From assembly GCA_017456605.1 (NCBI GenBank), contig JAFTJA010000013.1, positions 124,001 to 188,000 of the forward strand: a stretch of DNA of 64,000 bases, given 5' to 3'. The notes under the pieces were generated by a model that did not search any database, was not told the DNA's origin, and worked only from the letters and a program-made list of their open reading frames with translations. This DNA is from Clostridia bacterium (lineage in GTDB: Bacteria > Bacillota > Clostridia > Monoglobales > Monoglobaceae). Positions 51,152 to 60,022 of this stretch are shown here, one piece after another (position 1 is the first letter of the stretch; each line of letters begins with the position of its first letter). Made by a program: the position numbers and the translations under genes.

Positions 51152-52258
51152 TTGAATAAGCAAATAAAAAATATAACTGCTACCATTGTTTTTGCTTTGG
51201 TTTTGGCTGCTCTATCTTTGGCGTGCTTTCTAAAGCCGGAAACTGCTTTTTCGGCAAGCGAGCGCCGACCTCTTGCTGAGAAGCCGCCGCTTTCATCAGA
51301 ATCAGTTTTTTCGGGCGAGTATATGACAGAGTTTGAAGAATACACAGTTGACCAGTTTCCCTTTCGCGAAACTCTCAGATCAATAAAGGCTCTGTTTTCA
51401 ACCAAAGTCTTTGGCAAAGCTGACAACAACGGCATTTTCACTGCAGACGGTCATATTTCAAAAATCGAATATCCTCAAAATGATGAAATGCTCAAGCTTG
51501 CTGCGGACAGATTCAAATTCCTTTATGACACTTATATGAAAGATAAGGATATGAACGTATATCTCTCGATAGTTCCTGACAAAAACTATTTCCTTGCAGA
51601 AAAGAACGGATATCTCTCTCTTGATTATAAAAAGTTTATTGAGGATTTTAAAGAAAGTGTACCCTATATGCAGTATATCGACATCATCCCGCTCCTCTCC
51701 CTTGATGATTATTATTTCACCGACTCCCACTGGAGGCAGGAAAACATAACAGATATTGCGCAACATCTTGCCAAAGAAATGGGTATAGAGCTACCTTCTG
51801 AATATACCGTAAACACTCTTGAAAACCCATTTCACGGAGTATACCTTGGGCAGTCAGCACTCCCCAAAAAGCCTGACACCATCAAATATCTTACAAGTGA
51901 AACACTTGATGATTACACGGTGACATATTATGACAACGGGCTTCCCGAGATACGGGATATGTATGATATGGAAAAGGCGGCCGGCAAAGACCCTTATGAA
52001 ATGTTCCTTTCTGGCACCTCTCCCCTTATCACCATTGAAAACCCGAACGCTGCAAATGACAAAGATTTAATCCTTTTCAGGGATTCCTTTGGCAGCAGCA
52101 TCGCACCGCTTCTTGCAAGTGGCTATAAAAAAATCACTGTTGTTGATATACGGTATATGCAAAGTGCCTTTTTAGGAAATTTCATTGAGTTTGACAATCA
52201 GGATGTTTTGTTCCTTTACAGCACAACACTTTTAAACAACAGCACAGCACTCAGATAA
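51152..52258 (+). CDS. DHHW-family (AlgJ/AlgX-like SGNH) protein
   Basis: The 368-residue protein has an N-terminal membrane anchor (about residues 5-25) and an outer domain with T-D-S-H-W-R (the D-x-H-W signature) and 'DLILFRDSFGSSIAPLLASG', which supplies the G-D-S-like catalytic Ser block. Related AlgJ/AlgX proteins transfer the acetyl group to polysaccharide together with an MBOAT protein. The start is read as TTG at 51152, 8 nt behind AGGAGG; the GTG inside the Shine-Dalgarno site is unlikely. It ends at a strong bidirectional terminator. Confidence 0.88.
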   Translation: MNKQIKNITATIVFALVLAALSLACFLKPETAFSASERRPLAEKPPLSSESVFSGEYMTEFEEYTVDQFPFRETLRSIKALFSTKVFGKADNNGIFTADGHISKIEYPQNDEMLKLAADRFKFLYDTYMKDKDMNVYLSIVPDKNYFLAEKNGYLSLDYKKFIEDFKESVPYMQYIDIIPLLSLDDYYFTDSHWRQENITDIAQHLAKEMGIELPSEYTVNTLENPFHGVYLGQSALPKKPDTIKYLTSETLDDYTVTYYDNGLPEIRDMYDMEKAAGKDPYEMFLSGTSPLITIENPNAANDKDLILFRDSFGSSIAPLLASGYKKITVVDIRYMQSAFLGNFIEFDNQDVLFLYSTTLLNNSTALR

Positions 52259-52263
52259 AAGCA

Positions 52264-52289
52264 AAGACCCGGAAATTCTTCCGGGTCTT
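52264..52289. terminator. Bidirectional terminator between DHHW gene and the aromatic operon
   Basis: AAGACCCGGAA-ATTC-TTCCGGGTCTT, an 11-bp stem, between converging genes. Confidence 0.85.
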
Positions 52290-52302
52290 ATCTATTTGTT
52301 TT

Positions 52303-52725
52303 TTAAATTTCTTCCGGCTTTGCAAGGTCAATGCCGCTTTCGCTCAAAACTTTTTCAAGTTTTACTTCGTCATCAGCTTTTAAAACCATAAGAGCCTTGC
52401 CCTCGGTCCTGCCAAGGAATGCATACATATATTCAATACCAATACCCGCATCGGATACCAGATTGAGCACAGCAGCAAGCCCACCGCTGCGGTCGTCAAT
52501 ATAAACCGCAACAACATCTGTCGCCTTGGAAATCACGCCCATACCTTTGAGCACAAGCTTTGCCTTGTCGGGGTTATCCACAATGATACGAAGAATACCA
52601 AAATCAGTAGTGTCAGCAATGGAAAGGGCACTGATATTTATATCATTTTCGCCAAGGGCATTGATTATACTCTGCAATCTGCCAACTTTATTTTCAACAA
52701 AAATCGAAAGCTGTTTTATAAACAT
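52303..52725 (-). CDS. Tandem ACT-domain protein
   Basis: The 140-residue protein is made of two ACT domains (about 1-68 and 69-140; 'ENKVGRLQSIINALGENDIN' and 'DRSGGLAAVLNLVSDAGIGI'), the fold that binds amino acids for allosteric control. It has no enzyme domain. It is the last gene of the iorAB-paaK operon, 17 nt after paaK. In many anaerobes such ACT proteins accompany phenylacetate-CoA ligase and indolepyruvate oxidoreductase (known association). It may sense an aromatic amino acid (inference). Confidence 0.9.
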   Translation of the reverse strand: MFIKQLSIFVENKVGRLQSIINALGENDINISALSIADTTDFGILRIIVDNPDKAKLVLKGMGVISKATDVVAVYIDDRSGGLAAVLNLVSDAGIGIEYMYAFLGRTEGKALMVLKADDEVKLEKVLSESGIDLAKPEEI

Positions 52726-52742
52726 AAAATTTCTCCCTTCAA

Positions 52743-54047
52743 CTATTTAAGCTTGCGCTTGTCAATAACGCGTTTCGCCTTGCCTTCGCTGCGCTCGATG
52801 GATTTGGGGTTAACAAGGTTAACCTTGGGGCCAATACCAAGAGTGCTTCTGAGGCTGTCAGAAATCTGCTTTTCAACCTTTTGGATTGCCTTAATTCCGT
52901 CAGAGAACAATTCTTCACTCATTTCAACATTAACCTGGAAGGTATCCGTATTATTTTCACGGTCAACGATAATCTGATAATTTGGTGTAATATCTCCGCC
53001 GATTTTGAGGAGAACTTCTTCAATCTGTGACGGGAATACATTCACGCCACGAATAATGAGCATATCATCTGTTCTGCCTTGAGGCTTATTCATTCTCACG
53101 TGAGTTCTGCCGCACTTGCAAGGCTCATAGTTGAGAGAGCAAATATCACGGGTGCGGTATCTGATAAGAGGAAATCCCTCTTTTGTGATTGTGGTAAACA
53201 CCAATTCCCCCCATTCGCCCTCGGGAAGAACCTCACCGGTATCAGGGTCAATTATTTCAGGAATAAAATGGTCCTCACAAACGTGCATACCGCACTGATA
53301 TTCACATTCATAAGAAACACCGGGGCCCATAATCTCCGAAAGGCCATAAATATCATATGCTTTAAGTCCCAGTTTTTCTTCAATCTGGGCACGCATTTCC
53401 TCGGTCCACGGCTCTGCACCAAAAATACCTGACTTCAGTTTAAGCTGGTCTTTAACGCCCATTTCTTCAATCACTTCGCCAAGGTACATTGCATAAGACG
53501 GAGTGCAGCAAAGAACAGTTGATCCAAAGTCAATCATAGTCTGAATTTGTCTTTGGGTATTGCCCGCCGAAATCGGGATTGCTGTTGCACCTATTCTTAT
53601 TGCACCGTCATGGGCACCAAACCCACCGGTAAAAAGGCCAAGACCATAACCCACATGGACAAACGAATTTTCATCCGCCCCTGTTGCAATAAGCATTCTT
53701 GCAAAACAATCTGCCCACAGCCCAAGGTCGCGGTCGGTGTATCCAACAACAATCTGTTTGCCAGTTGTACCCGAGGATGCATGGACACGTCTTATGTCCT
53801 TCATAGGTACGGCAAACAGCCCGTAAGGGTAATAGTCTCTTAAATCCTGCTTATATGAAAACGGAAGTTTGTGGAGATCCTCTACGCCCTTTATGTCCTC
53901 AGGTTTAAGGCCCATTTCGTCCATTCTTTTCTTGAAAAGCTCTACCTTCTCATACATTCTCTTTACCTGCCACTTGAGCTTTTCGCTTTGGTCTTTTTTT
54001 ATCTGCTCACGTGGCATTGTTTCAAATTCCTGCTGCCAGTATTTCAT
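52743..54047 (-). CDS. paaK: Phenylacetate-CoA ligase
   Basis: The 434-residue AMP-forming enzyme has the family motifs [10 protein letters not shown] (ATP-phosphate loop, about residue 95), '[20 protein letters not shown]', Y-R-T-R-D-I and a C-terminal '[20 protein letters not shown]'. Four cysteines around C-K-C-G-R lie near residue 310. It activates phenylacetate or its ring-substituted or indole analogues to the CoA ester, and may work in reverse with IorAB. ATG at 54047 with AAAGAGGCG is chosen; an ATG 39 nt further upstream lies inside the iorB end. It follows iorB by 16 nt. Confidence 0.93.
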   Translation of the reverse strand: MKYWQQEFETMPREQIKKDQSEKLKWQVKRMYEKVELFKKRMDEMGLKPEDIKGVEDLHKLPFSYKQDLRDYYPYGLFAVPMKDIRRVHASSGTTGKQIVVGYTDRDLGLWADCFARMLIATGADENSFVHVGYGLGLFTGGFGAHDGAIRIGATAIPISAGNTQRQIQTMIDFGSTVLCCTPSYAMYLGEVIEEMGVKDQLKLKSGIFGAEPWTEEMRAQIEEKLGLKAYDIYGLSEIMGPGVSYECEYQCGMHVCEDHFIPEIIDPDTGEVLPEGEWGELVFTTITKEGFPLIRYRTRDICSLNYEPCKCGRTHVRMNKPQGRTDDMLIIRGVNVFPSQIEEVLLKIGGDITPNYQIIVDRENNTDTFQVNVEMSEELFSDGIKAIQKVEKQISDSLRSTLGIGPKVNLVNPKSIERSEGKAKRVIDKRKLK

Positions 54048-54063
54048 TTTTTTCGCCTCTTTT

Positions 54064-54630
54064 TTAAAGATTATAACCTGTCTCAAACGCCTTGAGATTT
54101 ACGTCCAAAAATTTCTCCGGAACGGTTGTTTTTATGGTTTCAGCCCACTTTTCATAAGGTATATCGGTCATTTTTGCCATAACGCCGATTAACACCACGT
54201 TAACCGCCTTGATGTTTCCGGCTTCTTTTGCGGCAGAAAGTGCGTCCACAACAGTTGTGTCAACCGCCTCCCCAAGCTTTTCCGCAATGTTTTCAGGATA
54301 TTTAGCCGATCCCGTAATAACAGGCATCGGGTCAATCTGTTGATTGTTTACAATCATTTTTCCGCCTTTTTTGAGATAAGGAAGGGCACGGTATGCTTCA
54401 AGCAGCTCAAATGCAAGAATAATGTCCGCTTCGCCTCTGTCAACAATAGGTGAATACACCTTGTCGCCGTACTTCACATATGTAACAACACTTCCGCCAC
54501 GCTGGCTCATTCCGTGAACTTCAGAAACCTTTACGTCATAACCCTCGTTGATTACTGTGTTACCTAATATTCTGCTTGCAAGGAGTGTTCCCTGACCGCC
54601 AACACCAACAATCATTATGTTTTTTGTCAT
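54064..54630 (-). CDS. iorB: Indolepyruvate:ferredoxin oxidoreductase, beta subunit
   Basis: The 188-residue protein is the gamma-type domain of 2-oxoacid:ferredoxin oxidoreductases: '[20 protein letters not shown]' at the start, '[20 protein letters not shown]', and '[20 protein letters not shown]'. With IorA it oxidises aryl pyruvates (from Trp, Tyr and Phe) to aryl-acetyl-CoA, CO2 and reduced ferredoxin. The start at 54630 lies 1 nt after the iorA stop with GGAGG in the iorA end, so production is coupled. Confidence 0.94.
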   Translation of the reverse strand: MTKNIMIVGVGGQGTLLASRILGNTVINEGYDVKVSEVHGMSQRGGSVVTYVKYGDKVYSPIVDRGEADIILAFELLEAYRALPYLKKGGKMIVNNQQIDPMPVITGSAKYPENIAEKLGEAVDTTVVDALSAAKEAGNIKAVNVVLIGVMAKMTDIPYEKWAETIKTTVPEKFLDVNLKAFETGYNL

Positions 54631-54631
54631 A

Positions 54632-56368
54632 TCAGTTTTCCTCCTTTTCGATTGCCCCAAAGGGACATACGTTTATACAAAGTCCGCAGCCGTTACACTG
54701 AGTGCTGTCAATAACAACTTTATCATCTTTCAAAGTAATCGCCGGACATCCAAGTTTCATACACATTTTGCAGTTCTTGCACTTATCCGTAATTTTGCAT
54801 ACTCCGCTGTACTTAACAGTTTTAAGGAGTGCACACGGACGCTGCGCAATAATTACCGATGGTTCTTCACGCTCTGTTTCTGCCTTTACAACTTTTTCAA
54901 ATTCTTTTATATCAAATGGGTCACAAACTGTTATGTGTTCAATTCCGCAAGCCTTGCAAAGCGCCACAAGGTCAACCTGTTTTGTTGCCTCGCCACGGAT
55001 TGTACGTCCGGTTGTGGGGTTTTCCTGATGACCTGTCATACCGGTTATGGAATTATCCAGAATGATTACTGTGTTGTTGCCTTTGTTGTAAACAATATCA
55101 ATAAGTCCTGTTATTCCTGAATGCATAAACGTCGAATCACCAATAACAGAAACCAATTTTTTGTTGAACTCTGCGCCTTGCGCCTTTGCCATACCATGAG
55201 CCGCACTTACCGACGCACCCATACAGATTGTTGTATCAACAGACTGAAGGGGCGGTGTTGCGCCAAGAGTATAACATCCAATATCACCCGAAACCACAAG
55301 TCCAAGCTTTTTGAGGACATAGAACGTGCCTCGGTGAGGACAACCCGCACACATTACCGGAGGTCTTACAGGAATTGCTTCGCTAAGCTCTGCAACTTCT
55401 TTTTCTGCTTCACCCAGAACAGCTTTTTTGATCATTGTGGGGGTATATTCGCCAAGAAGTGTAAATACTTCCTTTCCGATTACCTCAACGCCCAAAGCTT
55501 TGCAGTGGTCTTCAATGACCGGGTCAAGCTCTTCAATCACATATACCTTGTCATAATTATTTGCAAAGTCAATGATTTTCTGTTTTGGCATTGGATAAAC
55601 CATACCAAGCTTCAAAAAGTCAGCTTTATCACCAAGTGCCTCTTTTGCATAGGCATAAGCAACGCCAGCTGTAATCACACCGATTTTTGAACCGTTTTTT
55701 TCAACAGTATTAAGTTCTGTGTTTTCAGCAAATTCAGTCAGTGCTTCAATGCGCTTTTCAACCTCAACATGGCGTTTTATTGCATTGCCGGGCATCATAA
55801 CATATTTTGCGGGATTTTTTTCATAATCCTTTACTTTGACATCTTCTCTTTCCCCAAGCTCCACAAGGCTTTGTGAATGTGAAACCCTTGTAGAAAGTCT
55901 CAAGAACACCGGTGTATCAAACTTTTCAGAAAGGTCAAATGCAAGCTTTGTATATTCCTTACACTCAGCAGAATCGGACGGCTCAAGCATCATAATTTTT
56001 GATGCCTTTGCATAATGCCTTGAATCCTGCTCGTTCTGCGAAGAATGCATACCGGGGTCATCAGCCACGCAGAAAACCAAGCCGCCGTTTACGCCGGTAT
56101 AACTCACAGTAAACACCGGGTCTGCCATAACGTTGAGGCCAACGTGTTTCATGCAGCTCATAGCCCTAGCACCCGCAATAGACGCACCGATTGCCACCTC
56201 TGCCGCAACCTTTTCATTTGGTGACCATTCCGCATATATTTCATTAAATTTTACTATTTCTTCTGTTATTTCAGTACTGGGAGTTCCCGGATATGAAGCA
56301 ACAACATTCACCCCTGCTTCATACGCACCGCGAGCCACCGCAGCGTTGCCAATCAACAACTTTTTCAT
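54632..56368 (-). CDS. iorA: Indolepyruvate:ferredoxin oxidoreductase, alpha subunit
   Basis: The 578-residue protein has a pyrimidine-binding N-terminal half ('LIGNAAVARGAYEAGVNVVA', 'SYPGTPSTEITEEIVKFNEI'). A thiamine-pyrophosphate domain follows ('MCAGCPHRGTFYVLKKLGLV', G-D-S-T-F ... D-N-S-I-T-G-M-T-G-H-Q). A C-terminal ferredoxin domain has two 4Fe-4S motifs (C-K-N-C-K-M-C-x4-C-P and C-N-G-C-G-L-C-I-N-V-C-P). ATG at 56368 is chosen with AAAGGA 9 nt upstream; the longer in-frame extension is not needed. It lies 16 nt after the acyl-CoA synthetase. Confidence 0.96.
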   Translation of the reverse strand: MKKLLIGNAAVARGAYEAGVNVVASYPGTPSTEITEEIVKFNEIYAEWSPNEKVAAEVAIGASIAGARAMSCMKHVGLNVMADPVFTVSYTGVNGGLVFCVADDPGMHSSQNEQDSRHYAKASKIMMLEPSDSAECKEYTKLAFDLSEKFDTPVFLRLSTRVSHSQSLVELGEREDVKVKDYEKNPAKYVMMPGNAIKRHVEVEKRIEALTEFAENTELNTVEKNGSKIGVITAGVAYAYAKEALGDKADFLKLGMVYPMPKQKIIDFANNYDKVYVIEELDPVIEDHCKALGVEVIGKEVFTLLGEYTPTMIKKAVLGEAEKEVAELSEAIPVRPPVMCAGCPHRGTFYVLKKLGLVVSGDIGCYTLGATPPLQSVDTTICMGASVSAAHGMAKAQGAEFNKKLVSVIGDSTFMHSGITGLIDIVYNKGNNTVIILDNSITGMTGHQENPTTGRTIRGEATKQVDLVALCKACGIEHITVCDPFDIKEFEKVVKAETEREEPSVIIAQRPCALLKTVKYSGVCKITDKCKNCKMCMKLGCPAITLKDDKVVIDSTQCNGCGLCINVCPFGAIEKEEN

Positions 56369-56384
56369 ATTAGATAGTCCTTTC

Positions 56385-58022
56385 CTACTTAATCTCGTTC
56401 TGCTGTGCAACCACGCTGTCACCACAGTAAATCTGTCTGAGCTTCGGCTTTTCAATCTTGCCGGTTGGGTTTCTTGGAACATCAGCAAAAATAATCTTGC
56501 GAGGTCTTTTGTACCTTGGAAGATCAAGGCAGAAATCATTGATTTCTTCTTCCGTTGCACTCATTCCGTCTTTTATCTGGATAATCGCCGCCGCAATTTC
56601 ACCAAGACGGGGGTCAGGAAGACCGATTACTGCAACGTCGCTTATTTTGTCAAACTTTCTGAGGTAATCCTCAATCTGCACGGGATAAAGGTTCTCACCG
56701 CCCGAAATGATAACGTCCTTCTTTCGGTCAACCAGGAAAATAAATCCATCCTCATCCTCTGTTGCCATATCTCCGGTATAGAGCCATCCGTCTTTTAAAA
56801 CAGCGTTTGTCGCTTCTTCATCTTTATAATAAGCCGTCATAACACCCGGCCCTTTGACTGCAAGCTCGCCCACTTCTCCGCGACTAACAGTCTTCCCATC
56901 TTCGTCAACAATTTTTGTCTGCCATCCAAATCCGGCTTTTCCGATCGCTCCAACCTTATGCTCGTTTTCAACGCCAAGGTGAACACATCCGGGGCCTATG
57001 GATTCTGAAAGACCATAGTTTGTGTCGTATTGATGGTTTGGGAACACCTGTTTCCATCTTTTTATAAGGCTCGGTGGTACCGGCTGTGCACCGATATGCA
57101 TAAGCCGCCACTGGGAAATTTCATATTCTTCAAGCTTTATATCTCCACGCTCGATTGCATCAAGAATATCCTGCGCCCAGGGAACCAAAAGCCACACAAT
57201 TGAACATTTCTCTTCGGAAACAGCTTTTAAAATCCATTCAGGCTTGATTCCTTTGAGAATAACCGCCTTGCCGCCAACCAGAAAACTGCCGAACCAGTGC
57301 ATCTTTGCGCCGGTATGATAAAGGGGCGGAATACAAAGGAATACGTCATCCTTTGTCTGAGAATGATGATTTTGTTCGGTCATTGCAGCATGAACAAGAC
57401 TTTGATGCTTATGTATAATCGCCTTTGGAAAACCGGTTGTGCCCGATGAAAAATAAATAGCCGCATCATCGTCGTCGGTAAGCTTAATCTGAGGACTCTT
57501 GCTTGAACAGTAAGATACCAAACTGTCATAGCTTTCAGCAAAAGTGGGACAATCCTCACCGCAGTAAAGCCAAAGCTTTGTTTTTTTCACCTTGTGACAA
57601 ATCTGCTCAACACGTCCTGTAAATTCAGGACCAAAAATTATCGCATCTGCATCTGCAAGCTCCAGACAGTACTTGATTTCATCCGCCGCATAACGATAAT
57701 TAAGCGGAACAGCCAAAGCACCCGTTTTCAAAATTCCAAAGTATACAGGCAGCCACTCAATGCAGTTCATCAAAAGGATTGCAACCTTGTCACCCTTTTT
57801 TATACCGCGTGTAAGCAAAAAGTTTGCAAAGCGATTTGCACGCTTATTGAATTCACTCCAGGTAATTTCCTTGCGATAAGCTTCGTTGGGATTTGCTTCT
57901 ATGAGAGAATACTCTCTCCATGTCATTCTGGACTTATTTTCCATCTGTGGATTGATTTCAATCAGGCTGACATCGTTTGGATAAAAGTCAGCATTCTTTT
58001 GTAAAATTTCTGTAATCGGCAT
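56385..58022 (-). CDS. AMP-forming acyl-CoA synthetase (aryl/fatty acid type)
   Basis: The 545-residue adenylating enzyme has 'IYFSSGTTGFPKAIIHKHQS' (P-loop), 'YGLSESIGPGCVHLGVENEH', Y-T-G-D-M-A-T-E-D-E-D and a C-terminal P-T-G-K-I-E-K with the catalytic Lys. The N-terminal part is typical of FadD/4-coumarate-CoA-ligase relatives. Because it lies between a symporter and iorA in one transcript, it may act on an aromatic or branched acid of the same pathway (inference). A weak hairpin (58050-58080) sits in the 78-nt gap to the symporter gene, while iorA is 16 nt downstream. Confidence 0.9.
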   Translation of the reverse strand: MPITEILQKNADFYPNDVSLIEINPQMENKSRMTWREYSLIEANPNEAYRKEITWSEFNKRANRFANFLLTRGIKKGDKVAILLMNCIEWLPVYFGILKTGALAVPLNYRYAADEIKYCLELADADAIIFGPEFTGRVEQICHKVKKTKLWLYCGEDCPTFAESYDSLVSYCSSKSPQIKLTDDDDAAIYFSSGTTGFPKAIIHKHQSLVHAAMTEQNHHSQTKDDVFLCIPPLYHTGAKMHWFGSFLVGGKAVILKGIKPEWILKAVSEEKCSIVWLLVPWAQDILDAIERGDIKLEEYEISQWRLMHIGAQPVPPSLIKRWKQVFPNHQYDTNYGLSESIGPGCVHLGVENEHKVGAIGKAGFGWQTKIVDEDGKTVSRGEVGELAVKGPGVMTAYYKDEEATNAVLKDGWLYTGDMATEDEDGFIFLVDRKKDVIISGGENLYPVQIEDYLRKFDKISDVAVIGLPDPRLGEIAAAIIQIKDGMSATEEEINDFCLDLPRYKRPRKIIFADVPRNPTGKIEKPKLRQIYCGDSVVAQQNEIK

Positions 58023-58049
58023 TTTTATTTCTCCTTTATAAAACGGCAG

Positions 58050-58080
58050 AAAGGACTGTCTGATTTTTCAAACAGCCTTT
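58050..58080 (-). other. Intercistronic hairpin between symporter and acyl-CoA synthetase genes
   Basis: On the minus strand AAAGGCTGTTTG pairs with CAGACAGTCCTTT with one bulge; CTGCCGTTTTA follows. It may give partial termination or protect the mRNA. Confidence 0.4.
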
Positions 58081-58100
58081 TCTGTAATTTTCTAAAAACA

Positions 58101-59645
58101 TCAGTTTCCCAAAGATTCCTTTGAAGAAACCACTACCTCTTTATTATAACAAGTAAACATTTCTTCTGTCAATGCTTTGTCCGGTTTTTTTGTGATAAGG
58201 CTGACAATCGGAACAAGAACAAGTCCACCGAGCATTGCAATCACACCGCTGTTGATTGGTGACTGCAAGATGCTTGGGAAAGAACCACGGAACAGCATAT
58301 TGAAAATCATAAGCCCTGCACCGAATATAAAGCTTGCCCAAACAGCTGCTTTTGTAGTCTTCTTCCAATAAAGGCCGTACATGAAAGGCGCAAGAAACGC
58401 ACCTGCCAAAGCACCCCATGATATACCCATCATATCAGCGATTGCACTGAGCTTATCCTTATTAAGTGCTATGTAGGCAGAAATTGCTATGAACACAACT
58501 ATCAGAATTCTCATAACAAGAACCTGTTTTTTCTCAGACATTTCCTTAACAACGTTGCCTTTTATAAAATCAAGGGTCAGTGTTGAGCTTGACGCCAGAA
58601 CAAGTGATGAAAGTGTTGACATTGACGCAGAAAGCACCAGAACAATAACAACAGCAACCAAAATATCCGGAAGCCCTGAAAGCATGGTGGGAACAATGGC
58701 ATCAAATCCGCCCGCTATTGAACCATCCTCAAGGAATGTGAGTCTGTCGGTAAACAGTCTGCCAAAGCCGCCCAGGAAATAGCAACCACCTGCAACAATA
58801 ATTGCAAAAACTGTTGAAATTATTGTGCCTTTTGTTATGTCCTTCTCACTCTTGATTGCATAAAACTTCTGCACCATCTGGGGAAGACCCCATGTGCCAA
58901 GTGATGTAAGGATTACCACAAACAAAAGTCCAAGAGGGTCAGGTCCAAAGAATGAGTTAAATGCACCGGGAGCGCTTCCCTCCACACTTATTTCCGCAAG
59001 GCCGTTGAGCGTTTCAATAAATCCGCCGTTTTGACTAAGCACTGCTGCAATGACTGCAACAATACCAATAATCATAATAACACCTTGAATAAAATCATTA
59101 ATTGCCGTCGCCATATATCCGCCCGCAATAACATAAACACCGGTAAGCACCGCCATAACAATTACACAAACGGAATAACTTACGCCGGGAAACGCCATTT
59201 CAAAAAGTCTTGAAAGCCCGTTGTAAAGGGATGCAGTGTACGGAATAAGGAACACAAATACAATAGCGGCTGCAGCAATTTTAAGTGCGTTGCTGTTATA
59301 ACGCAGACCAAAAAATTCAGGCATTGTCGAGCTGTTTAAATGCTGAGTCATAAGCCTTGTACGTCTGCCCAGCACCATCCACGCAAGGAGCGAACCAAGA
59401 ACCGCATTGCCAATGCCAATCCAGGTCGAAGCAATACCAAACTTCCACCCAAACTGTCCCGCATAGCCGACAAAAATAACAGCCGAAAAATATGACGTGC
59501 CATAAGCAAAGGCTGTAAGCCACGGTCCGACCGCACGGCCGCCCAAAACAAACCCACGCACATCCGTTGAGTGTTTTCTGCAATAGAGCCCAACCGCAAT
59601 CATCACAGCAAAGAAAACAACCAACATTCCAATTTTGATACTCAT
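58101..59645 (-). CDS. SSS-family sodium:solute symporter (candidate tyrosine/aromatic amino acid importer)
   Basis: The 514-residue protein has about 13 membrane helices and SSS signatures: 'FVLGGRAVGPWLTAFAYGTS', 'LNSSTMPEFFGLRYNSNALK', 'GGYMATAINDFIQGVIMIIG' and 'VLVLSASMSTLSSLVLASSS'. It resembles PutP-type carriers. ATG at 59645 is chosen, with AAAGGG 9 nt upstream; the upstream in-frame extension would run into the T-box terminator. The Tyr-type T-box directly ahead and the iorAB/paaK genes behind suggest that it takes up tyrosine or another aromatic amino acid. That substrate is an inference from context. Confidence 0.9.
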   Translation of the reverse strand: MSIKIGMLVVFFAVMIAVGLYCRKHSTDVRGFVLGGRAVGPWLTAFAYGTSYFSAVIFVGYAGQFGWKFGIASTWIGIGNAVLGSLLAWMVLGRRTRLMTQHLNSSTMPEFFGLRYNSNALKIAAAAIVFVFLIPYTASLYNGLSRLFEMAFPGVSYSVCVIVMAVLTGVYVIAGGYMATAINDFIQGVIMIIGIVAVIAAVLSQNGGFIETLNGLAEISVEGSAPGAFNSFFGPDPLGLLFVVILTSLGTWGLPQMVQKFYAIKSEKDITKGTIISTVFAIIVAGGCYFLGGFGRLFTDRLTFLEDGSIAGGFDAIVPTMLSGLPDILVAVVIVLVLSASMSTLSSLVLASSSTLTLDFIKGNVVKEMSEKKQVLVMRILIVVFIAISAYIALNKDKLSAIADMMGISWGALAGAFLAPFMYGLYWKKTTKAAVWASFIFGAGLMIFNMLFRGSFPSILQSPINSGVIAMLGGLVLVPIVSLITKKPDKALTEEMFTCYNKEVVVSSKESLGN

Positions 59646-59676
59646 AAAAAACACCCTTTCTTTTTCAGGGCGAAAT

Positions 59677-59957
59677 AAAAAAACTCGCCCTCTAAATTTA
59701 TCAGAGGACGAGAAATTCCCGTGGTACCACCTCAATTCATCAAAGCCTTGCAGCCTTGACCTTATCAGGTATCAACCAATACCCTTGTTCTGTGACGGGA
59801 ACTCCCGTTGCAGCCTACTTGTTTCCGTTCGGTGCACTGCTCGCAGAATGTATTCAGATAAGCCCTCGCCATTGCCTCGCACCACCCGGCAACTCTCTCA
59901 AGGCTAATGCAAATCCTACTTGTTTCTGCTCAAACGCATTTGATATTTATATGAGAT
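59677..59957 (-). promoter_or_regulatory. T-box riboswitch leader, specifier UAC (tyrosine)
   Basis: On the minus strand the leader has stem I with the AGUA loop-E motif (5' side) and GAA-UAC-A on the 3' side. It is closed by GCAGAA (59924-59929) pairing with UUCUGC, which places the specifier UAC at 59850-59852. Distal stem I carries AGAGAG...GGUGGUGCGAGG. The T-box core AGGTGGTACCACGG is at 59718-59732. The terminator CTCGTCCTCT...AGAGGGCGAG with seven U follows (59677-59712). The U in the UGGU bulge fits the discriminator A of tRNA-Tyr. Confidence 0.92.
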
Positions 59958-59963
59958 GCATTT

Positions 59964-59992
59964 ATATTATCACATTAAAGCGCTAAAGTCAA
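59964..59992 (-). promoter_or_regulatory. Promoter of the T-box-controlled aromatic operon
   Basis: TTGACT, 17 nt, TAATAT on the minus strand just ahead of stem I of the T-box. Confidence 0.75.
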
Positions 59993-60022
59993 GAAAAACT
60001 TCCAAATTTCTGCAAAATTTTT

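Noticed and set aside
58101-59735. Longer N-terminus for the SSS symporter starting at 59735
   Set aside because: The extra 30 residues would be encoded by the T-box terminator hairpin and have no ribosome site; the ATG at 59645 has one.
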